Assembly: GCA_022360175.1 (NCBI GenBank)
Contig: JAKSDI010000058.1
Coordinates: 39,729 to 103,728, forward strand
Direction of reading: 5' to 3'
Length of the DNA: 64,000 nt
From: Chitinophagales bacterium
Lineage (GTDB): Bacteria > Bacteroidota > Bacteroidia > Chitinophagales > Saprospiraceae
In this document: piece after piece, positions 44,582 through 53,209 of the stretch
How the letters are laid out: each line of letters starts with the position of its first letter
How positions within the stretch are numbered: the stretch's first letter is position 1
Made by a program: the position numbers and the translations under genes
Notes under the pieces: generated by a model
Told to the model about the DNA's origin: nothing
The model's input: the letters and a program-made list of their open reading frames with translations, nothing else
Databases searched by the model: none

Positions 44582-45688
44582 TTATAAAATCTTATAAATA
44601 TCGTCTTCCTCTGAATCCCCTTTATTAGCACCATCCATATTATCAAAACTCCAATCGTACTGGTCCAGCTCTGTAATAGCTGCTGCTAATAGATCAATAC
44701 AATGCTTAATATCCGACTTGCTTGTCATTTCTATCGTTTGATGCATATGGCGCAGGGGGATAGAAATAGCTCCTGCAATAGCGCCTTTTTTACCATAGCG
44801 CTGTATTCCTGCAGTATCAGTACCTCCTGCTGGCAAAATTTCTGTTTGCCATAAAACATCGTGTTTATCAGCAGTTCTTTTAAGATAATTTACCATACGG
44901 TAATCTGAGATGCTAGTACCATCCATAATTTTAATGGCCGCCCCTTTCCCTAGCTTAGTAACATATTCATGCGCTTGTGCTCCTGGCACATCAAAGGCAA
45001 TAGTAACATCCAGCCCAAAACCAAAATCCGGGTCAATCAGGTGAGCAGAGGAAATAGCTCCACGAAGGCCGACTTCTTCCTGTACCGTAAAAACACCATA
45101 TATATCATAGGGTACTTCCTGTCCTTTGAGTCCTCTTAATACTTCCAGCAAAATAAATACGGAGACGCGATTGTCAATAGATTTACTGTTGACGCAATCT
45201 CCCATCTCAATAAGCTGTCGTTCGCGGGTAATTGGATTTCCAACACTAATATATTTGATCACTTCTTCTTTAGGCATTCCCAAATCAATGAAGTAATCGC
45301 TAATGGGTACCTGTTTATTACGTTCTTCTGGTTTCATCAGGTGAATAGGTTTGGATCCCATTACACCAATCAAATCTTTTTTGCCATGCACAATTACACG
45401 TTGAGATGTAAGTGTTTTAGGGTCAAAACCACCCAAAGGGTGAAAACGCAAAAAACCATCATCATCAATGTGAGTAACAATAAACCCAATTTCATCCATA
45501 TGGGCTGCTATCATCACCTTTTTACGGGCTTTGCCTTTTTTCAAAGCAATTACATTACCCATATTATCGATTGTTATATCATCGACCAGGCCTTTTAGCT
45601 CTTGCAGGACTAATTTTCGAATCGGTTGTTCGAAGCCAGGAGCTCCAGGTACTTCACATATATTTTTGAGCAACTCAACGTTAATCAT
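44582..45688 (-). CDS. M42 family metallopeptidase
   Basis: A 368-residue cytoplasmic aminopeptidase/glutamyl-peptidase-like enzyme. Binuclear metal ligands are visible in AAHMDEIGFIV (His/Asp), the SIDNRVS segment (bridging Asp), VQEEVGLRGA (Glu pair), DVTIAFD and the late IPLRHMHQTIEM (His). It resembles the CelM/FrvX/TET group, which forms large oligomeric aminopeptidases. It precedes the pterin dehydratase by 27 bases on the same strand. Confidence 0.93.
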   Translation of the reverse strand: MINVELLKNICEVPGAPGFEQPIRKLVLQELKGLVDDITIDNMGNVIALKKGKARKKVMIAAHMDEIGFIVTHIDDDGFLRFHPLGGFDPKTLTSQRVIVHGKKDLIGVMGSKPIHLMKPEERNKQVPISDYFIDLGMPKEEVIKYISVGNPITRERQLIEMGDCVNSKSIDNRVSVFILLEVLRGLKGQEVPYDIYGVFTVQEEVGLRGAISSAHLIDPDFGFGLDVTIAFDVPGAQAHEYVTKLGKGAAIKIMDGTSISDYRMVNYLKRTADKHDVLWQTEILPAGGTDTAGIQRYGKKGAIAGAISIPLRHMHQTIEMTSKSDIKHCIDLLAAAITELDQYDWSFDNMDGANKGDSEEDDIYKIL

Positions 45689-45804
45689 ATACAGCTGTTC
45701 TTTTGAAAAGCGAAAATACTACTATTTGAATGTAATTCAAGGTATAAATTTACTTGTTCCTTTTTGCGTTTAAGCTTCTATATTTGCCAGAAATAAAAAA
45801 AGCA

Positions 45805-47292
45805 TTGTCACTACTCAAAAAACTAGCAGGCGAAACGGCCATTTATGGTGTAAGTAGTATCCTCAGCAGGCTCCTACACTACGTTATTCTTACACCCTTT
45901 TTTACTCGTATCTTTTTACAGGGAGAATATGGTGTAGTGTCAGATATGTATACCTGGGCAGCTTTACTGCTCGTCATTTTTACCTACCGTATGGAAACTG
46001 CTTTTTTTAGATTCGGCAGTGCAAATGATGATATGGAACGGAGTTTTTCTACTGCTTCCATTTCCCTATTAATCTCTACAGTAGTGCTGGCAGCACTTTT
46101 TGTTGCTTCTGCACAGCCTATTGCTAATTGGCTTAAATACCCTGATCATTCAGAATACGTAATTTGGTTTGCTTTTATTATTGCTTTTGATGCATTAGCG
46201 GCCATTCCCTTTGCACGCCTGCGCCTGGAGAATAAGCCAATACGTTTTGCTCTTATCAAAACATTGAATATTCTAATCAATATTTTCTTCCTTTTCTTCT
46301 TTTTAGAGTGGTGCCCTGCTCTCATTGAGCGCGGCTGGCAATGGTTAGAAAATATTTATGATGCGGATAATCGTATCACCTATGTTTTCATTTCCAATTT
46401 CATTGCTAGTGGTGTAGTCTTACTAATGTTGTCTCCATTATATCTAAAGATCAGTTTTCGCTTTGATAAAGTACTATGGAAAAGAATGGTGGTATATGCT
46501 GCGCCATTAATTATTGTTGGAATAGCTGGTGTAATCAATCAGTTAATAGGCATTCCCATGATTAAGGAACTGGCATCTGATGACCTGGAATACAATAAAA
46601 ATCTAATGGGCATTTATAGTGCTGCTGCAAAACTGGCAGTGCTCATGAACTTATTCACTCAAGCATTCAATTATGCTGCTGAACCCTTCTTCTTCCGCAA
46701 TGCAGCCAGAGAGGATAAAGAAATTATTTATGCACAAGTAGGGCAAGCATTTACATTGGTTGGAAGCCTTGCGTTCCTTGCAATTATGCTATACCTGGAT
46801 ATCATACAATATTTTCTCGGTGCTGACTTTAGAGGAGGTCTGGGTATTGTTCCTTATCTACTGATGGCCTATCTATTTTTAGGGCTCTACTATAATTTTT
46901 CCATTTGGTATAAACTGGCAGATCGTACCATCATAGGAGGTATTATTGCAACGATCGGAGCAGTTATCACGCTTTCGCTAAACTATATATTGATTCCTCA
47001 GATAAGCTATTTTGGACCAGCATGGTCTGCAGTGGCTTGCTATGGTTTTATGGCATTAGCGAGTTATTGGACTGGAAAAAAATACTACCCAATCCCTTAC
47101 CCAATGGGTAGGATGATCATTTATATCTTGTCTGCAATAGGGATATATGCGGCGAGCGTAGGAATACATATGCAATTGGAGCTTACGCTAATTCCTACTT
47201 TAGTAATTAATACCCTATTCCTGCTAATATGGTTAACGGGAATAGGGGTACTTGAAAAAAAGCAGCTAAAAAGGATATTGCACAGGGATTAA
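45805..47292 (+). CDS. Oligosaccharide flippase / lipopolysaccharide biosynthesis protein (MOP superfamily)
   Basis: About 495 residues with 12-14 membrane helices. The N-terminus LLKKLAGETAIYGVSSILSRL is typical of Bacteroidota Wzx-like flippases and begins at the TTG at 45805; the frame is open to 45754 (also TTG) but no ATG is available. It should flip lipid-linked sugars for surface polysaccharide across the inner membrane. No glycan-synthesis cluster surrounds it, so it may be an orphan member. Confidence 0.88.
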   Translation: MSLLKKLAGETAIYGVSSILSRLLHYVILTPFFTRIFLQGEYGVVSDMYTWAALLLVIFTYRMETAFFRFGSANDDMERSFSTASISLLISTVVLAALFVASAQPIANWLKYPDHSEYVIWFAFIIAFDALAAIPFARLRLENKPIRFALIKTLNILINIFFLFFFLEWCPALIERGWQWLENIYDADNRITYVFISNFIASGVVLLMLSPLYLKISFRFDKVLWKRMVVYAAPLIIVGIAGVINQLIGIPMIKELASDDLEYNKNLMGIYSAAAKLAVLMNLFTQAFNYAAEPFFFRNAAREDKEIIYAQVGQAFTLVGSLAFLAIMLYLDIIQYFLGADFRGGLGIVPYLLMAYLFLGLYYNFSIWYKLADRTIIGGIIATIGAVITLSLNYILIPQISYFGPAWSAVACYGFMALASYWTGKKYYPIPYPMGRMIIYILSAIGIYAASVGIHMQLELTLIPTLVINTLFLLIWLTGIGVLEKKQLKRILHRD

Positions 47293-47356
47293 GAATCAAT
47301 CATAACCATTGCAATACAATAAAATATCGCTAGTAATCAGTTCGATACCAACAATA

Positions 47357-47518
47357 TTACATAGCATCCACTGCTTTTACAAAGTAAGTCAGTGAAAATG
47401 GTAGTGCTACCCAAAACCACTCGTCAGCGAACATCAGTAGTAAGATTACAACTGCTGTAGAAACGAGGAACAGTAACCAGTCCATTGCATGTGACTTCTT
47501 GCTTGCTTGAGCTTCCAT
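47357..47518 (-). CDS. 53-residue predicted membrane protein
   Basis: A short minus-strand frame of 53 residues starting MEAQASKKSHAMDW and ending KAVDAM. Two hydrophobic segments, LLFLVSTAVVILLLMF and FWVALPFSLTYFV, are separated by the acidic ADEW. The upper segment is basic at its N-terminus, so the protein probably forms a hairpin in the inner membrane. It sits alone in a 425-base space between a flippase and a peptidase transcribed the other way. No homologue is recognised. The clear amphipathic layout and clean start argue for a real gene. Confidence 0.65.
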   Translation of the reverse strand: MEAQASKKSHAMDWLLFLVSTAVVILLLMFADEWFWVALPFSLTYFVKAVDAM

Positions 47519-47663
47519 ATCTGATATTTTTTGAAATTCTTTGGCAATAATGATCTATTGTCAAAGCGTTTGCGTTTTATCTAGGTTTTTGTGAGCGCAA
47601 ATTTATAAAATAAAGTCATACCTTTCAAAAGACTAGGAAAGAGCATAGAAAAATAAATAAGAT

Positions 47664-47671
47664 TACTTTTG
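47664..47671 (+). promoter_or_regulatory. Possible -7 box for the S9 peptidase gene
   Basis: TACTTTTG matches TAnnTTTG, 46 bases before the start at 47718. No TTG is seen 19-20 bases upstream. Confidence 0.45.
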
Positions 47672-47717
47672 TAGCTTATAGTATAAAAGTAAAATAACTT
47701 CATAGACTATATCACAA

Positions 47718-49637
47718 ATGATGGACCAATCCCAATTACCTGGTGATATTAACTTACCAAGCAACGAAGCTGCCTTATCAGCTTTAGTAGAAAAAGAATC
47801 CGGAGCCTATAAATATTCAGTAGAAGACTTTTTTAGAAATCCTGATAAAGTCGCCTATAAGTTATCTCCTCAAGGTGACTATCTCGCCTATATGGCTCCT
47901 TACGAACGCCGGCAAAATATCTTTGTGCAAAAAATTGGAGAAAAAACAGCCATTCGCCTAACCAATGAAACTCAAAGAGATATAGGTGGCTATTTCTGGG
48001 CCAATAACAACCGTATTGTATATACTAAAGATAGCGGTGGAGATGAAAATTTTCAGTTGTTTGCTATTGACCGGGATGGCAAGCATCCACTTGATCTTAC
48101 TCCATTTGAAGGAGTTAAGATAGAGCTAATTGATGATTTGGAAGATCAGGAAGAGGCTATTATCATTGGCATGAATAAAAATAACCCCATGCTTTTTGAG
48201 CCTTATCGCCTAAATATCAATACGGGAGTATCTAAGCAATTGGCTGATAATAATAATCCAGGAGCTCCAATTACAGCCTGGATGACAGACCATGAAGGAC
48301 GACTTCGTATTGCTATACAGACACTAGAAGGAGTAAACAACAGGCTTTTATATAGAGCTAGTGAAGAAGATGATTTTCAGGAGGTAATTACTACTAATTT
48401 TAAGGAAAGCCTCGATCCATTATTTTTTGAATTTGATAATGGCCCTGTCGTTTATGCTGCTACTAATATTGGTCGTGACCGGACAGAATTAATTCGTTAT
48501 CATCTGGAGCAAAAAGAACAGGTAGGGGATGTTATTTTCAGTCATCCTGAAGTGGATACCTCAAGCCTTATTTATTCGCGAAAGCGCAAGGTGATAACAG
48601 GTGCTGTCTATACTACGTGGAAACGAGAACTTCACTTCTTTGATGAGCAAAGGAAAAAAATGCAGGACCGGCTGGAATCGCTCTTACCTGGCTATGAAAT
48701 TGTAGTAACCAGTTCTAGCAAAGCGGAAGATAAATATATGGTGCGCACCTATAGTGATCGTTCTCTTGGGTCGTATTATTTTTATGATATTCAAGAAGAC
48801 AGGCTCGAAAAAATTACAGATGTAAGTCCCTGGCTTGACGAAGATGATATGTCTCCTATGCAAGCTATAGAATATCAATCACGTGATGGGCATACCACCA
48901 TACATGCTTACCTTACTTTGCCAAAAGGTAAAGAAGCTAAAAACCTTCCTGTTGTGATAAATCCCCATGGAGGGCCGTGGGTTAGAGATAGTTGGGGATA
49001 TAATCCGGAAGTACAATTATTAGCTAGTCGTGGATATGCTGTCTTGCAGATAAATTATCGTGGTAGTACAGGTTATGGTCGTACTTTTTGGACTAAAGGT
49101 TTTAAGGAATGGGGGCGTGCCATGCAAAATGACTTGACCGATGGAGTACAGTGGTTGATCAATGAAGGTATTGCAGATAAGGAGCGAGTTGCCATCTATG
49201 GTGCTAGTTATGGAGGCTATGCTACTTTGGCTGGTATCACTTTCACTCCTGACCTATATGCTTGTGGAGTAGATTATGTGGGTGTTTCAAATCTATTTAC
49301 CTTTATGAACACCATACCTCCTTATTGGAAACCTTATCTCGATATGCTCTATGAGATGGTAGGACATCCAGAGGAAGATAAAGAAATGTTAGAATCAGCT
49401 TCTCCCGTATTTCATATAGATCGTATTAAGGCACCATTATTTGTAGTACAGGGAGCTAATGACCCAAGAGTAAATATTGATGAATCTGATCAAATAGTCC
49501 GCTCATTACGAAATCGAGGGATAGATGTCCCTTACATGGTTAAATATAATGAAGGACATGGTTTTTCAAATGAAGAAAACCGATTTGAGTTTTATAAAGC
49601 AATGCTAGGTTTTCTGGCAAGGTATATAAAGAAATAA
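47718..49637 (+). CDS. S9 family peptidase (prolyl oligopeptidase type)
   Basis: A 639-residue cytoplasmic serine peptidase; no signal peptide. The N-terminal 380 residues are a beta-propeller (YKLSPQGDYLAYMAPYERRQNIFVQ). The C-terminal alpha/beta hydrolase has VINPHGGPWVRDSWGYNPEVQ, the nucleophile Ser in YGASYGGYATLAG, the catalytic Asp in VQGANDPRVN, and the His in NEGHGFS. This resembles acylaminoacyl-peptidase/S9C enzymes. An SCP2-domain gene follows 18 bases later. Confidence 0.93.
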   Translation: MMDQSQLPGDINLPSNEAALSALVEKESGAYKYSVEDFFRNPDKVAYKLSPQGDYLAYMAPYERRQNIFVQKIGEKTAIRLTNETQRDIGGYFWANNNRIVYTKDSGGDENFQLFAIDRDGKHPLDLTPFEGVKIELIDDLEDQEEAIIIGMNKNNPMLFEPYRLNINTGVSKQLADNNNPGAPITAWMTDHEGRLRIAIQTLEGVNNRLLYRASEEDDFQEVITTNFKESLDPLFFEFDNGPVVYAATNIGRDRTELIRYHLEQKEQVGDVIFSHPEVDTSSLIYSRKRKVITGAVYTTWKRELHFFDEQRKKMQDRLESLLPGYEIVVTSSSKAEDKYMVRTYSDRSLGSYYFYDIQEDRLEKITDVSPWLDEDDMSPMQAIEYQSRDGHTTIHAYLTLPKGKEAKNLPVVINPHGGPWVRDSWGYNPEVQLLASRGYAVLQINYRGSTGYGRTFWTKGFKEWGRAMQNDLTDGVQWLINEGIADKERVAIYGASYGGYATLAGITFTPDLYACGVDYVGVSNLFTFMNTIPPYWKPYLDMLYEMVGHPEEDKEMLESASPVFHIDRIKAPLFVVQGANDPRVNIDESDQIVRSLRNRGIDVPYMVKYNEGHGFSNEENRFEFYKAMLGFLARYIKK

Positions 49638-49655
49638 TTTAAACAACCAATCAAA

Positions 49656-49952
49656 ATGACTTTAGCAGAAATTACAAATCAATTTGAGAAAGTAGCAGCA
49701 AATACACCTTCTTTGGGCAAGTCTATCAAATTTGCCTTTAATGAGGGACCAGTGCATATTGACTTTACAGGTGATGAAGCAGTAGTAACAAACGAAGATA
49801 AGCCAGCGGATTGTACCATTACTACTAGTATAGAAACCCTGGATGGTATTCGAAAAGGCAGTGTCAATCCTATGACGGCTATGATGATGGGAAAAGTGAA
49901 AGTGAAAGGAGATATGGGATTAGCAATGAAATTGTCTAGCTTGTTTCAATAG
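49656..49952 (+). CDS. SCP2 sterol-binding domain protein
   Basis: A 98-residue protein that is nothing but an SCP2 domain: FAFNEGPVHIDFTGDEAVVTNEDKP-like strands, then CTITTSIETLDGIRKGSVNPMTAMMMGKVKVKGDMGLAMKL. Such proteins bind lipids or fatty acyl groups in a hydrophobic tunnel. It starts 18 bases after the S9 peptidase and is likely co-transcribed; the link between them is not clear. Confidence 0.9.
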   Translation: MTLAEITNQFEKVAANTPSLGKSIKFAFNEGPVHIDFTGDEAVVTNEDKPADCTITTSIETLDGIRKGSVNPMTAMMMGKVKVKGDMGLAMKLSSLFQ

Positions 49953-50048
49953 ATGATGTGCCAGTCTACAGCTATATCCTGGTGAGTAGGAGGCAATAAG
50001 ATTGTATCAAAACGAGCAAAATAAGATAAATAACAAATATCAGATATA

Positions 50049-50852
50049 ATGAAATTATTCAAGCTCCATCTACTGATCGTATTAACCGCCATCTCTGTTT
50101 CTTTTTCTGGCTGTGGTTCCAGTCAAGGAGGTGGTGGCCTTAATTTATTTACTCCTGAGCAAGATCTCGAACTTGGACAACAAGTAAAAAAAGAGATAGA
50201 AAGTAACCCAAAGGAATATCCTATCCTCTCTGAGCAGGAAAATAAAGAGGTATATGCTTACATTCGTAAAATTACAGATCGAATTCTCAACTCGGGTGAA
50301 GTAGCTTATCGCAATGAGTTTGCATGGGAAGTAAAAATCATTGATGATGATGAAACACTCAATGCATTTTGTACTCCAGGTGGATTTATCTACGTTTATA
50401 CAGGCCTGATCAAATTTTTGGATTCTGAAGATCAATTGGCAGGAGTCATGGGACATGAAATAGCACATGCTGCATTGCGCCACTCTACTCGTCAGATGAC
50501 TAAAATATATGGCTTAAGCGCACTAGTAGCAATCGCAACTGGCAATTCTGAGCCTGGCATGATTGAACAGGTAGCTCTTGGTTTAATTAATTTGAAGTTT
50601 AGCCGTGGACATGAAACAGAAGCAGATGCTCATTCTGTGAAATACTTATGTCCTACTTCTTATAAGGCTGATGGAGCTGCTGGTTTTTTCCGCAAGATAG
50701 GAGGCGAGTCTTCTCCTCCCGCTTTTTTAAGTACACATCCTAATCCTGGAGATCGTGTCAACGATATTCGCCGCAAATCTCAAGAATTGAGCTGCCGTGG
50801 CGATAACGATTATCGCTCTGAATATATTAAAATAAAGCGATTGTTAAATTAA
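50049..50852 (+). CDS. M48 family metallopeptidase lipoprotein
   Basis: A 267-residue predicted lipoprotein (lipobox FSGC, Cys22). The zinc motif HEIAH is in VMGHEIAHAALRHSTRQM and the third ligand Glu in FSRGHETEADAHSVKYL. AFCTPGGFIYVYTGLI and FLSTHPNPGDRVNDI are also typical of LoiP/BepA-like members. It is probably involved in outer-membrane protein or envelope quality control. It follows the SCP2 gene by 96 bases. Confidence 0.93.
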   Translation: MKLFKLHLLIVLTAISVSFSGCGSSQGGGGLNLFTPEQDLELGQQVKKEIESNPKEYPILSEQENKEVYAYIRKITDRILNSGEVAYRNEFAWEVKIIDDDETLNAFCTPGGFIYVYTGLIKFLDSEDQLAGVMGHEIAHAALRHSTRQMTKIYGLSALVAIATGNSEPGMIEQVALGLINLKFSRGHETEADAHSVKYLCPTSYKADGAAGFFRKIGGESSPPAFLSTHPNPGDRVNDIRRKSQELSCRGDNDYRSEYIKIKRLLN

Positions 50853-50867
50853 GATAATTGGTGTACG

Positions 50868-50942
50868 ATGTACGGTGGTTGGTGTACGATTTAGGAGGAT
50901 GTTCTTATAAGACATTCCCATCGTACACCAACCACCGTACAT
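50868..50942. repeat. 23-bp perfect inverted repeat between convergent genes
   Basis: Arms 50868-50890 and 50920-50942 are exact inverted copies. GTGTACGAT occurs directly at 50861 and 50882, and inverted at 50920 and 50955, so the block is built from four copies of one 9-mer. The 29-base loop can pair internally around a CTTATAAG palindrome. It may end both the M48 and MscS transcripts, or be a dispersed repeat element. Confidence 0.85.
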
Positions 50943-50977
50943 ACCACATCGGTCATCGTACACTCCTTCTCCCTCTC

Positions 50978-52327
50978 TTATTTTCTCATCCATACATCGC
51001 GCTGAGGGAATGGAATAGAAATATTATTTTCTCGAAATGCCTTATCAATTTCAAAACGCATATCACTCATGATATCTTCTATTCTAATAAATTCATGTGA
51101 CCAGAAATGTATTTCAAAATCAAGAGAGGAATCTCCAAAATTCACAAAACGGACAAAAGGAGAGGGGTGTCTAACTACATAAGCATTTTCACGTGCAATT
51201 TTAATCAATATCTGCTTAACAAGTTCCGTATCTGAACCATAGGCAACGCCAACAGCTACTTTAAAACGCGCTTTATTGTCATAATGGCTCCAATTAACTA
51301 CCTTTTCTATGATTAACTTAGAATTCGGAACAATAACGGTGATATTATCTCGGGTCTCCACCAAAGAAGTACGTACTCCGATTTTTTTCACAGAACCTAC
51401 TAAGCCATCTACTTCTACTACATCCCCCACTTCTACTGTCCGCTCAAACAATAAAATAAGGCCTGAAAACAAGTCTTTAAAAGTTTCCTGTAATCCAAGC
51501 CCAATACCTACCAATAAAGCAGCAGCACCACCCCAGAGAACAGTAAGGCTAAATCCAAGTGTTTCTAATGCAATCAATATTGCTATAACGTAGATGAAAT
51601 ACATCAACAATTGATTGATAGCATATTGAGAGCCGACATTAACCTTTTGTTGGCGATAATACCTACTGAGAATGAACTGTATAAAAACCCAGGAAATAAG
51701 CCGAGCCATCAACAGGATAAAAATGGCCATCAGCACATTCGAAAGGCTGAAATCAATATTCTTTCCTGCTTCTGCACCAGGGTATAATTCGTAGTCTATT
51801 TCGAAAGTTCGGAATATGAAAATAAGGGCCAGAACATATACTACTGATTGTACGGTACGATTGGTTTTCGCCCTTGAGTCTGGCCGGTATTCATCCAGTT
51901 CTATACTTTCTTGCTGGCGGCGCTGATAGTAATTATTTAGTACAATTTTAGAGATAAAAATATCTAACAATTGTGCGACCAGAATTGCCAGAAAAGCATT
52001 CACCAAAGTTGAGAGTCGAAGTATGATGCGTTTACTATTATCTTCTTTGCCTATAGTATGTGAAAGCAATTCCGGGTCATAATTAAGTGCCAGGGTAGCA
52101 GCAAGAACAGCCAGCAAAACAAAACAAGCCGCAATAATCAATTGCATACGCCTTTTGTCCTGGGCATCAATTTTCTCTTTCTTGAAGTATTGAGGCAACA
52201 ACCTTAGTGCCACTAGCCAAAACCCAACCCCTAGTACTAATAACAACAAGGCAAGAATGACAATATTTTGAACTAGTATCATATGCTCACCCAGTGTAAA
52301 CAACTCTTGATTAAAAAAATCTGACAT
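50978..52327 (-). CDS. Mechanosensitive ion channel of the MscS family
   Basis: A 449-residue inner-membrane protein with about six hydrophobic helices before the MscS core. The pore-lining TM3 and beta domain are seen as GGAAALLVGIGLGLQETFKDLFSGLILLFE, then VEVGDVVEVDGLVGSVKKIGVRTSLVETRDNITVIVPNS. It releases small solutes on osmotic downshock. It is longer than E. coli MscS (286) because of extra N-terminal helices. The C-terminus ends in a characteristic SIPFPQRDVWM. Confidence 0.93.
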   Translation of the reverse strand: MSDFFNQELFTLGEHMILVQNIVILALLLLVLGVGFWLVALRLLPQYFKKEKIDAQDKRRMQLIIAACFVLLAVLAATLALNYDPELLSHTIGKEDNSKRIILRLSTLVNAFLAILVAQLLDIFISKIVLNNYYQRRQQESIELDEYRPDSRAKTNRTVQSVVYVLALIFIFRTFEIDYELYPGAEAGKNIDFSLSNVLMAIFILLMARLISWVFIQFILSRYYRQQKVNVGSQYAINQLLMYFIYVIAILIALETLGFSLTVLWGGAAALLVGIGLGLQETFKDLFSGLILLFERTVEVGDVVEVDGLVGSVKKIGVRTSLVETRDNITVIVPNSKLIIEKVVNWSHYDNKARFKVAVGVAYGSDTELVKQILIKIARENAYVVRHPSPFVRFVNFGDSSLDFEIHFWSHEFIRIEDIMSDMRFEIDKAFRENNISIPFPQRDVWMRK

Positions 52328-52470
52328 AGGGTTATGGCTCTTATAGGTGTCGTTTTAAAACGACTTTATTTTTAAATAAATACGATGGGGTAATTTACAA
52401 CTTTTTAGATATACATATTGTGTTATATATCGCAGGCAGTGCTTGCATTATTATCATCCTAAACTTATCG

Positions 52471-52478
52471 TATCTTTG
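52471..52478 (+). promoter_or_regulatory. -7 box for the PAP2-like/KMO transcript
   Basis: TATCTTTG matches the Bacteroidota -7 box 24 bases before the start at 52503. A TTG is present but 25 bases upstream rather than 19-20. Confidence 0.55.
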
Positions 52479-52502
52479 CGACTTATCAAACTCTAGCCAT
52501 AC

Positions 52503-53174
52503 ATGGTCAAGTCTTTTGCTCAGCTAATGTCCTTCATATTCCATCCCTTGCTGATAGTGACATATATGCTAATATTACTATTATTAGTCAATCCTTATCT
52601 ATTTGGTGTTAGTAATATTGGAGAGCAACCAAGTAAGTTATTAATCCTCCAGGTTTTTTTATCTACCTTTTTTATTCCCGGGTTTGCCGTTGCGATGCTT
52701 CGATTTACTGGCTTGATCAAATCTATGGAAATGCGGGATAAACACGATCGTATTGGCCCCTACATTATCACTGGTGTTTTTTATTTATGGATGTTCAAAA
52801 ACTTTGAATCCAATACTCAAATACCTACAGCTTTTGCATCTTTCATGCTTGGAGCTACAATAAGTTTATTTTTAGCTTTCTTGATAAATATTTTTTCAAA
52901 AATCAGTATACATGCAGTAGGAATGGGTGGCCTTTTGGGTATGGTTGTAATTACGATGTTGTTATTTAGCTATGATACTTTCACAATCAATTCAACCATT
53001 CTAGGAATAGTAGAAATAAATATGATAACTGTTTTACTGCTAACTATTCTAATTGCTGGCGCAGTAGGTACCGCCCGTTTATTATTGTCAGCCCATGAAC
53101 CTATGGACCTCTATGGAGGTTACCTCGTTGGATTTGCTGCTCAATTTTTAGCACTCCGATTTTTATTTTACTAG
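52503..53174 (+). CDS. Integral membrane protein with degenerate PAP2-like motifs
   Basis: A 223-residue protein with about six hydrophobic helices. The third PAP2 phosphatase motif, SRx5Hx3D, is nearly matched in ARLLLSAHEPMDLYGG (Arg, His and Asp correctly spaced). The second (PSGH) appears only as ISIHAVG, and the first (Kx6RP) as MRDKHDRIGP. It could be a lipid phosphatase with relaxed motifs or a non-catalytic relative. It precedes the kynurenine monooxygenase by 35 bases on the same strand. Confidence 0.7.
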   Translation: MVKSFAQLMSFIFHPLLIVTYMLILLLLVNPYLFGVSNIGEQPSKLLILQVFLSTFFIPGFAVAMLRFTGLIKSMEMRDKHDRIGPYIITGVFYLWMFKNFESNTQIPTAFASFMLGATISLFLAFLINIFSKISIHAVGMGGLLGMVVITMLLFSYDTFTINSTILGIVEINMITVLLLTILIAGAVGTARLLLSAHEPMDLYGGYLVGFAAQFLALRFLFY

Positions 53175-53209
53175 TCATTTTACACTAAAACAAAAGCCCT
53201 ATACCATTC

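Noticed and set aside
50858..51100. 80-codon frame across the 23-bp inverted repeat
   Set aside because: The coding pattern follows from the repeat itself and the end of the MscS gene on the other strand; no start signal or homology is seen.
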